Assembly: GCA_016718845.1 (NCBI GenBank)
Contig: JADKCK010000021.1
Span: 1-64,000 of the forward strand
From: Sphingobacteriales bacterium
Lineage (GTDB): Bacteria; Bacteroidota; Bacteroidia; Chitinophagales; UBA2359
DNA length: 64,000 nucleotides
Direction: 5' to 3'
Position numbers and translations under genes: made by a program. The notes below the pieces were generated by a model, which was given only the letters and a program-made list of their open reading frames with translations, made no database searches and was not told the origin of the DNA. This document shows positions 16,735 to 22,986 of the stretch, piece after piece. The first letter of the stretch is position 1. Every line of letters begins with the position of its first letter.

Positions 16735-16787
16735 GCCACCCAAGCCCGCAACAACAAACAATACGAAAAACCCACCACCTAGGCAAC
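16735..16787 (+). repeat. 53-bp direct repeat, copy 2
   Basis: Identical to 15818-15870. Here it is followed by an Rhs-core remnant rather than a coding end. Confidence 0.9.
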
Positions 16788-16880
16788 ATACGCACCGTAT
16801 ACCCGACAACAACAACAACCGTAATGCGGGGGGATAGGTTTGGTTTTAATGGCATGGAAAACCACAATTTTCATTTTTTC
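16788..16880 (+). pseudogene. Rhs-associated core remnant
   Basis: Reads NNNNRNAGG in one frame and RFGFNGMEN in the next; joined, this is the RYGFNGKEKD-type signature that starts the C-terminal core of Rhs/YD-repeat proteins in Bacteroidota. Everything before and after is missing. It supports the view that the flanking immunity-like genes once belonged to an Rhs toxin locus. Confidence 0.6.
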
Positions 16881-16893
16881 ATTATTTATTATG

Positions 16894-16998
16894 ATGAACA
16901 AAAACACATTTCTTTGGATAGCACAAATAGCCACCGCAGCTATTTTACTCCAAACGTATTTCTTAAAAAGTGCCTATTTTTTAAGGGATAGTTATTGA
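16894..16998 (+). pseudogene. Truncated duplicate of the DoxX gene 5' end
   Basis: The first 21 codons (MNKNTFLWIAQIATAAILLQ, then T) match the intact DoxX gene at 17957 with only silent differences, then similarity ends at about 16956 and a short unrelated tail reaches a stop. Confidence 0.85.
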
Positions 16999-17018
16999 TT
17001 GATATTACGCACAATAGG

Positions 17019-17268
17019 CACGGATTTTACGGATTAGACGCCGATTTTAAAAAATCATTACCTGCCGCCTTGATTTAAAACCTAAATCTAAACTCAAAGT
17101 ATAGGATAATAGCAATTTAAGATAACAACAATGATTTATTTGTTTATTGAGCCATAAATTGTTCAATAAATAGGCTATTTTGCAGGTACTTAACAATCAT
17201 GCAGTGATATTTGCATGTATCACTAAATAAAAATCCATCTTATCCGTGTCTAATTCGTAAAATCTGTG
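17019..17268. repeat. 250-bp inverted-repeat element
   Basis: CACGGATTTTACGGATTAGA at 17019 is inverted, with two mismatches, at 17248-17268 (GTCTAATTCGTAAAATCTGT). The interior has no ORF. It occupies most of the 16999-17300 gap. Confidence 0.6.
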
Positions 17269-17373
17269 TGCTAAATAAAGCTAAAATAGCGTATAAAGTG
17301 GGCAATTTAGCGGGTAATTTTAAAAAAAACACCAAATGTTAGCTGTCTAACATTTGATACCACTTAATACCCG

Positions 17374-17381
17374 TAACTTTG
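17374..17381 (+). promoter_or_regulatory. -7 box of the YHS-DoxX-thioredoxin gene cluster
   Basis: TAACTTTG, with TTTG 17 bases upstream at 17353. It lies 43 bases before the YHS start codon, and the same box is kept in the truncated duplicate at 14779. Confidence 0.5.
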
Positions 17382-17424
17382 TGGCACAAGATACGACAAA
17401 TTCTAAAAAAACAATTTACTAACC

Positions 17425-17895
17425 ATGAAAAATGCTGTTTTTATAACAATGGCTATTGCCATATTACTATTTTTTAGCCCGCAAATAGGTTTTGCACAAG
17501 GGGTGGCTAAGTATCAAACACATTATTTGCTACAATCGGGGGTGGCTTTACAGGGCTACGATGCCGTGGCATATACCCAAAACAAAGCACAAAAAGGTAC
17601 AGCAGCTTTTAGCTATACGTATCATGGTATAAAATACCAATTTGCCAACGCCAGCAATCTAAGCACCTTTAAACAAAACCCCGACCGCTACGAACCGCCC
17701 TATGGTGGCTGGTGTGCATACGCAATGGCAAAAAACGATAAGGTAAAACCTAATCCCAAAAACTTCAAACTCATTGGTGGGCAAGTGTACCTTTTTTACG
17801 ACGATTTTTTTAGCGATACCCTTAATTATTGGAACAAAGACCAAACCAACCTAAAACAAAAAGCCGATACTTATTGGAAAAGTATTTTTAAATAA
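17425..17895 (+). CDS. YHS domain-containing exported protein
   Basis: 156 aa, ATG start, with a signal peptide (hydrophobic residues 5-22, cleavage after GFAQ). The YHS region runs from VALQGYDAVAY through YHGIKYQFANASNLSTFKQNPDRY to YGGWCAYAMA, then KNFKLIGGQVYLFY. YHS modules are short metal-associated folds found in heavy-metal ATPases and monooxygenases; in stand-alone periplasmic forms the role is unknown. Followed at 61 bases by DoxX and then a thioredoxin-like T9SS protein, so a small redox-related envelope operon is plausible. Confidence 0.85.
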   Translation: MKNAVFITMAIAILLFFSPQIGFAQGVAKYQTHYLLQSGVALQGYDAVAYTQNKAQKGTAAFSYTYHGIKYQFANASNLSTFKQNPDRYEPPYGGWCAYAMAKNDKVKPNPKNFKLIGGQVYLFYDDFFSDTLNYWNKDQTNLKQKADTYWKSIFK

Positions 17896-17956
17896 GTTGA
17901 ACAGCTAAAATTATCTAGTACAAAAAACACTCCTCTACCTTTTATCCTTTATTGTC

Positions 17957-18358
17957 ATGAACAAAAACACATTTCTTTGGATAGCACAAATAGCTACCGC
18001 AGCTATTTTACTACAAACACTCTATTTTAAGTTTTCGGCAGCCCCCGAAAGCGTGTACATTTTTACACAAGTAGGCATGGAGCCATACGGACGCATTGGC
18101 ATTGGTGTGCTAGAACTTATATCGGGCATTTTGCTATTAGTACCGCGCTGGGCGTGGGCAGGGGCATTGTTGGCATTGGGTATCATAAGCGGAGCCGTAA
18201 TGATGCACATTGCCATATTAGGCATTGAGGTACAAGGCGATGGCGGCAAATTGTTTGGCTTGGCTGTAGCTGTGTGGGTGCTTAGTGCATTTATTTTGTG
18301 GATGCGCCGTTCCCAAATTCCATATCTATCCCAGTTTTTTGCAAAAGTGGCTCATTAA
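17957..18358 (+). CDS. DoxX family membrane protein
   Basis: 133 aa, ATG start, four hydrophobic segments (about 7-25, 45-64, 66-88, 97-115). KFSAAPESVYIF and GRIGIGVLELISGILLLVP are the usual DoxX landmarks. These inner-membrane proteins are related to the thiosulfate:quinone oxidoreductase subunit, and in other bacteria act with redox enzymes, but the reaction here is not known. It is the second gene of the YHS cluster. Confidence 0.85.
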   Translation: MNKNTFLWIAQIATAAILLQTLYFKFSAAPESVYIFTQVGMEPYGRIGIGVLELISGILLLVPRWAWAGALLALGIISGAVMMHIAILGIEVQGDGGKLFGLAVAVWVLSAFILWMRRSQIPYLSQFFAKVAH

Positions 18359-18393
18359 ACCAACCCTATTGTTTGTTTAATCAAATAACCAAA

Positions 18394-19401
18394 ATGAAAA
18401 ATCATCAATTGTTTGTTGTATTGTGTGTAATAAATCTATTTTTTAGTGCCAATATTTGGGCGCAAGCACCACAAAAATATGTGTTGTTAGAACATTTTAC
18501 CAACACCCGTTGTTCTGTCTGTGCCAGCCGCAATCCGGCGTTTTACACCCTCATTAACAACTATCCCACACAGGTGCATCACATTAGTTATCACCCGTCG
18601 GTGCCTTACGAAACCTGCGTGTTTTACCAAGCCAACACCACCCAAAACGATGCCCGTGCCGATTATTACGACATACAAGGTACCCCACGTGTGGCACTAA
18701 ACGGCAACATAGTAACGCCTAGCGTACAACTATTACCCGAATCTACACTAAATAATGCCTTAAATCAAACATCGGCAATAGCCCTACAAGTAAGCGAAAC
18801 TACCGGCAACAACCGCACTGTTACCCTTAATGTAGCTACCTATAGCGCATTGCCAAGCGGCAATTACCGCCTTTATGCCGCCATTGCCGAAAAAAATGTT
18901 AACTACAACGCACCTAACGGCGAAACCTTGCACCACGACGTGTTTAGACAAATGCTGCCCAACACCAATGGCATTAGCTTTACACCCGCCAACGAAGGGC
19001 AAAGCGTATCGCTTAGTTTTGATTATACCGTAGCCGACACCTGGAACGCCAACGAAACCTACATAGTAGCTTTTGTACAAAACGACGATACCAAAGAAAT
19101 ACTTAATTCGGGCACAAAATTCGACCCGCCAACAGTGGCTACCAGCATTCAACCAAGTATACAAACACAAGCCCATATATACCCAAACCCAACAAATAAC
19201 TGGGTATATGTACAACCAAAAAACACCAACGAAAACACCACCATAGAAGTATTTGATACAAGAGGCAATATATTTTTTAGCCTAATTAGTGCAACACCCA
19301 ACAATATTGCCGTAAATTTGTCCGATAAATTGGCAGGTATCTATTTCTTGCGCATCACCAACAAACAAGAAAGCCGCGTTTATACAATTTTTAAATACTA
19401 A
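18394..19401 (+). CDS. Thioredoxin-like (Omp28-type) exported protein with T9SS type A sorting domain
   Basis: 335 aa from ATG 18394; the longer open frame back to 18298 overlaps DoxX and lacks a signal. Signal peptide ends at IWAQ. Next is VLLEHFTNTRCSVCASRNPAFY, a thioredoxin-like fold with a CSVC redox pair, and GTPRVALNG with the cis-proline. A beta-rich middle follows, then a C-terminal sorting domain (IYPNPTNNWVYV ... LAGIYFLRI). Expected at the cell surface or secreted through T9SS. Its place after YHS and DoxX suggests oxidative or thiol chemistry outside the cell. Confidence 0.85.
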   Translation: MKNHQLFVVLCVINLFFSANIWAQAPQKYVLLEHFTNTRCSVCASRNPAFYTLINNYPTQVHHISYHPSVPYETCVFYQANTTQNDARADYYDIQGTPRVALNGNIVTPSVQLLPESTLNNALNQTSAIALQVSETTGNNRTVTLNVATYSALPSGNYRLYAAIAEKNVNYNAPNGETLHHDVFRQMLPNTNGISFTPANEGQSVSLSFDYTVADTWNANETYIVAFVQNDDTKEILNSGTKFDPPTVATSIQPSIQTQAHIYPNPTNNWVYVQPKNTNENTTIEVFDTRGNIFFSLISATPNNIAVNLSDKLAGIYFLRITNKQESRVYTIFKY

Positions 19402-19427
19402 TACTTCACTCACCGATTTTTAATAAG

Positions 19428-19943
19428 ATGATATCACTCATAAACGTCAATACAATAGCTATTGACCAATTATGCCATTTACTTGGGCAATTAAACAACG
19501 CTAATTATAGCCAACCGCTAAACGTTTTGCACAACAACACCATTGGCAAACATGTTAGACATGTGACAGAATTTTACCAAACCTTTTTACAAGGCTTGGC
19601 AACAGGCATAGTTGACTACGACAACCGACAACGAAACATACGCCTCGAAACCGAAATTGCTTTTACCATTGAGCAACTAACCCAAATTAAAACGACTTTA
19701 CAACACATTGCCTACAATACACCTCTGCAATTAAGCGTTGCATACACCCAAGATGCCACCCAACAAATACCCACCAGCCCCGCCCGCGAATTAGTATATT
19801 TGATAGAGCATACCATTCATCATTTAGCCATTTTGCGCATTGCCGTCGATGCTCATTTTTTGTTTGTTAACCTGCCCAACAATTTTGGCATTGCCTATAG
19901 TACCGTAAAACACCAACAAACAAAAGGTACAACAGCAAATTAA
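19428..19943 (+). CDS. DinB-like family protein
   Basis: 171 aa, ATG start, helical. NNTIGKHVRHVTEFYQTFLQGL and GIVDYDNRQRN match DinB/DfsB-type proteins, with His residues near 44 and 47 and a later IEHTIHHLAIL giving the usual three-His metal site of the four-helix bundle. Bacillithiol/mycothiol-dependent transferases share the fold, but the activity of this subgroup is not known. It starts 26 bases after the previous gene on the same strand. Confidence 0.8.
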   Translation: MISLINVNTIAIDQLCHLLGQLNNANYSQPLNVLHNNTIGKHVRHVTEFYQTFLQGLATGIVDYDNRQRNIRLETEIAFTIEQLTQIKTTLQHIAYNTPLQLSVAYTQDATQQIPTSPARELVYLIEHTIHHLAILRIAVDAHFLFVNLPNNFGIAYSTVKHQQTKGTTAN

Positions 19944-20036
19944 TCTTTGCGCTAAATTTTAAAAAATGCTAAAAAATGCTTTTTGGGGAAAAAATAGGTC
20001 TCCCCTCAAAACACATCGATACCCTTTATAGTCGCG

Positions 20037-20098
20037 GTTTTTGGCATACCCAAAACCCACAAGCCAATCTTGGCGGACTTCACGCCGCTTTTAGGGCA
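20037..20098 (-). repeat. Interspersed repeat, copy 2 (inverted relative to 7117-7180)
   Basis: Carries TGGCGGACTTCACGCCGC, CCCAAAACCCA, CGGTTTT and TATAG, the complement of the blocks at 7117-7180 in reverse order. It lies in the 19944-20215 gap; the rest of that gap shows nothing clear. Confidence 0.6.
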
Positions 20099-20215
20099 GC
20101 CGAGTTTGCCTGTCCTCTTATCTTGTTACACAAAACGCTATGCCCGCTAATATAGCACTTTTTATGTAACCCTTGCTCAATATTTGCTTTTAGATACTTA
20201 TATACAATACGTGTT

Positions 20216-20953
20216 ATGTGCACTGTCACGTTTTTACCCTTTGGCGAGCATCATTTTTTGCTAACCTCTAACCGCGACGAACTTACCGCCCGCCCCACTA
20301 TACCCCCTATAGCATACAACATACACGGGCAAAAAGTGTATATGCCCAAAGACCAAAAAGCAGGCGGCACCTGGATAGCCACTCATCACCAATTTACCCT
20401 ATGTTTGCTAAATGGGGCTTTTCAGCGCCACCAACGAAAAGCACATTACCGCCAAAGCCGTGGTTTAGTTATCCTCGATTTTTACAAATACCTATCCGTC
20501 AGTAACTTTGTACAACAATACAACTTCGAGGGTATTGAGCCATTTACCCTACTTATTGTCGAACATGCACCCACACAAACCCTACAACTAACCGAACTGC
20601 GCTGGGACGAACACCAACTACACCTTGCCCATAAACCCATCGAGCCACAAATATGGTCGTCGGCAACACTTTACCAAACCCAAGTAATAGCCGCCCGACA
20701 ACAATGGTTTGCTCAATGGCTACAACAACATCGCAACGACTATAGCCAACCCAACAACATCTTACATTTTCACCAATTTGGTGGCAACGGCGACCCCACA
20801 AACGACCTAAGCATTAACCGATATGGTATTATGCAAACCGTTAGTACTACTTTGGTTAGCCATACCCACACACACTATATGCAATACAACGACCGTGTTG
20901 CCAACAAAACCTACTGTACAAACTTACCAAATCAAACCGTAGAGGTACTATAA
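20216..20953 (+). CDS. NRDE (TANGO2-like) family protein
   Basis: 245 aa, ATG start, no signal. Begins MCTVTFLP and carries TSNRDEL, the NRDE signature that names the family, then PKDQKAGGTWIA and LCLLNGAF. The N-terminal Cys2 and NRDE motif place it in the Ntn-hydrolase-like TANGO2 group. Eukaryotic members have been linked to heme handling; bacterial function is unsettled. Monocistronic, ending at a shared terminator with folP. Confidence 0.88.
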   Translation: MCTVTFLPFGEHHFLLTSNRDELTARPTIPPIAYNIHGQKVYMPKDQKAGGTWIATHHQFTLCLLNGAFQRHQRKAHYRQSRGLVILDFYKYLSVSNFVQQYNFEGIEPFTLLIVEHAPTQTLQLTELRWDEHQLHLAHKPIEPQIWSSATLYQTQVIAARQQWFAQWLQQHRNDYSQPNNILHFHQFGGNGDPTNDLSINRYGIMQTVSTTLVSHTHTHYMQYNDRVANKTYCTNLPNQTVEVL

Positions 20954-20967
20954 TTGCCAAGTTCATA

Positions 20968-21011
20968 AAAAAAAAAGCACAGATTCTATTTTACAGAATC
21001 TGTGCTTTTTT
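20968..21011. terminator. Bidirectional terminator between the NRDE gene and folP
   Basis: Perfect stem AAAAAAGCACAGATTCT / AGAATCTGTGCTTTTTT with a 7-base loop, serving two converging genes. Confidence 0.9.
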
Positions 21012-21040
21012 GCATTTTGGGCAATCAGTATCGCCCCAAA

Positions 21041-21880
21041 TTAGTTACTATTTTTGTACAACTCCACCAATTTTATTGCTTCAACAGCCTCTTTTACATC
21101 GTGTACACGCAGCAATGTTGCCCCATTTAACAAGGCAATGGTATGCACAACCGTTGTGCCATTAAGTGCTTGTTTGGCATCAATGCCCAATGTTCGCCAA
21201 ATCATGCCTTTGCGCGATACACCTGCCATAATAGGCATACCTAATATTTGCAAAACAGACAAACTTTTTAACAACTGATAATTGTGTTCGGTGGTTTTAC
21301 CAAAGCCAAAGCCCGGGTCAATAACCACATCGTGTATGCCCATTTGCCGTAAAAAAGCCAACTTATCTGCCAAAAACTGCACTACCGTTGGTACTACGCC
21401 ATGCGGGTAATGCGGGTTTTGTTGCATAGTATCGGGCGAGCCTTGCAGGTGCATTAGCACATAAGGCACGCGCAATTGAGCAATGGTAGGCAACAATTGG
21501 GCATCAAATTTACCCGCCGACACATCGTTTATAATGCCCGCACCTGCATCAACGGCTGCCTGTGCAGTAGTGGCATAAACCGTATCTACCGAAATAATAG
21601 CCTGACTAAACTGCTCGGCAAGGCTTTTAATAAGTGGTAAGATGCGTTTTTGCTCCGTTTGGGGGTCAATTAGCGTTGCTCCAGGGCGTGTCGACATGCC
21701 ACCTATATCTAATACATCGGCTCCGTCTATTAACATTTGTTCGGCTTGGCGCAGGGCTTGGTCAATATTTTGGGAGCGGCTTGGCTCGTAAAACGAGTCG
21801 GGGGTGGTGTTTATAATACCCATTACGCGCGGCGTACTAAGGTCTAATAGTTTACCACCGCAATTTAGGGTTGTTTTCAA
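21041..21880 (-). CDS. folP: Dihydropteroate synthase
   Basis: 279 aa. Condenses p-aminobenzoate with hydroxymethyldihydropterin pyrophosphate in folate synthesis; target of sulfonamides. Visible: MGIINTTPDSF (pyrophosphate loop), DIGGMSTRPGA, ISVDTVYA, INDVSAG, LMHLQGSP, VVIDPGFGFGKT and GVSRKGMI, all in normal order. The start is a TTG (MKTTLNCGGKLLDL): an in-frame stop lies two codons upstream and the next ATG would remove the first beta-strand. No other folate gene is adjacent. Confidence 0.93.
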   Translation of the reverse strand: MKTTLNCGGKLLDLSTPRVMGIINTTPDSFYEPSRSQNIDQALRQAEQMLIDGADVLDIGGMSTRPGATLIDPQTEQKRILPLIKSLAEQFSQAIISVDTVYATTAQAAVDAGAGIINDVSAGKFDAQLLPTIAQLRVPYVLMHLQGSPDTMQQNPHYPHGVVPTVVQFLADKLAFLRQMGIHDVVIDPGFGFGKTTEHNYQLLKSLSVLQILGMPIMAGVSRKGMIWRTLGIDAKQALNGTTVVHTIALLNGATLLRVHDVKEAVEAIKLVELYKNSN

Positions 21881-21937
21881 GTTCTAAATATAGCTTTAAA
21901 TAATAAACATTTCATAACCTATTTTCATGATTTTTCT

Positions 21938-22642
21938 TTATCCGCCATTTTTCAACAATTCTTTCACATTATTAATCATCAAAGCAACCCATTGTTTGTA
22001 CATTTCACCCGACGGGTGTAGTTCGTCGGTGGCTACCAAATTAGGTTGCAATAATGCTTGTTGCGAGATAGGTGTAATATCGAAATATTGTACTCCATAA
22101 GCGTTGGCAATAGCTTTGTTAATGGCGTTAAACTCGGCAATTTGGGCGCTAATTGTTGCTTGGTTGGCTTGTCCAAAAGGGGTATATCCATAATCGGGTA
22201 TCGATAAAACAACAACTTTGGAGGTATCATTGTTGGCAAAAACAATAGCTTTTTGCAACAGTTGTTCAAATTGCTGTTGGTATTCGGTTATTGGTTTGTG
22301 TTGATACTGGTTGTTTACCCCAATCAACAACGAAACAAAATCGAAAGTAGTATTGATTTGTGCATTGTTGATAGCTGTTATCAAATTGGCAGTTGTCCAA
22401 CCTGTTTGAGCAATAATTTGAGGTTCGTGCATAGGTATGCCTAATTGCCCAAGTGTATCAGCCAACAAATTAGGGTAGCGCTCGTTGGGCAAAACACCTT
22501 GCCCTATAGTATACGAGTCGCCAAGTGCCAAATAGCTTAATGTGTCGGGTATAGTTGGTGGTAGGGTGTTTATCATCTCCAAAGATTCGTGTTTGCACGC
22601 CATTAAAGAGCAAATAAACAGTGCAATAAGTGTGTGTTTCAT
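21938..22642 (-). CDS. SGNH/GDSL hydrolase lipoprotein
   Basis: 234 aa from ATG 22642, where a lipoprotein signal begins (MKHTLIALFICSLMAC). An ATG seven codons upstream (22663) lies in the end of a MITE-like element and would add only MSLSNSK. Block I ALGDSYTIGQG holds the nucleophile Ser, block III GVNNQYQ the Asn, and DELHPSG the Asp-x-x-His pair, so the catalytic triad is complete. Probably an envelope esterase or lipase; substrate unknown. Confidence 0.88.
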   Translation of the reverse strand: MKHTLIALFICSLMACKHESLEMINTLPPTIPDTLSYLALGDSYTIGQGVLPNERYPNLLADTLGQLGIPMHEPQIIAQTGWTTANLITAINNAQINTTFDFVSLLIGVNNQYQHKPITEYQQQFEQLLQKAIVFANNDTSKVVVLSIPDYGYTPFGQANQATISAQIAEFNAINKAIANAYGVQYFDITPISQQALLQPNLVATDELHPSGEMYKQWVALMINNVKELLKNGG

Positions 22643-22649
22643 TTTTGAG

Positions 22650-22947
22650 TTTGATAACGACATTGAAAAGTTTTAGCTTATTGAAAGGACATGGTCATAG
22701 TGAGCTTGTCGAACTATGGCAAGTTGGCTATGAGTGCCTTATTTGTTGGGAGCTAAAAAATTAACTGACAGGATTTCAGGATTAACAGGATTTAGTAGCC
22801 ATACAATCTGGTGGTGTCGGGATAAATAGTCGCAAAGTTTTTCCCAAATTTACCTCTCTTGTCAGTGTCTGTGTCTCCGTTGTAAATTTTAAAACAAGTT
22901 GGCGTAAATTGAGCGGCTATTTACTACTTTTCAATGTCGGCATCAAA
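22650..22947 (-). mobile_element. MITE-like element, copy B (about 298 bp, inverted relative to copy A)
   Basis: Ends TTTGATAACGACATTGAAAA at 22650 and its inverted counterpart at 22925-22947. Outer arms match 9755-10043 in the opposite orientation. The interior differs and includes CATAGTGAGCTTGTCGAACT, a short palindromic sequence also seen near 47131, and a GACAGGATTTCAGGATTAAC block. Confidence 0.75.
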
Positions 22948-22986
22948 CTAAGGTTTATCAAAACTTAGCTTGTCCTAATGCTACAT

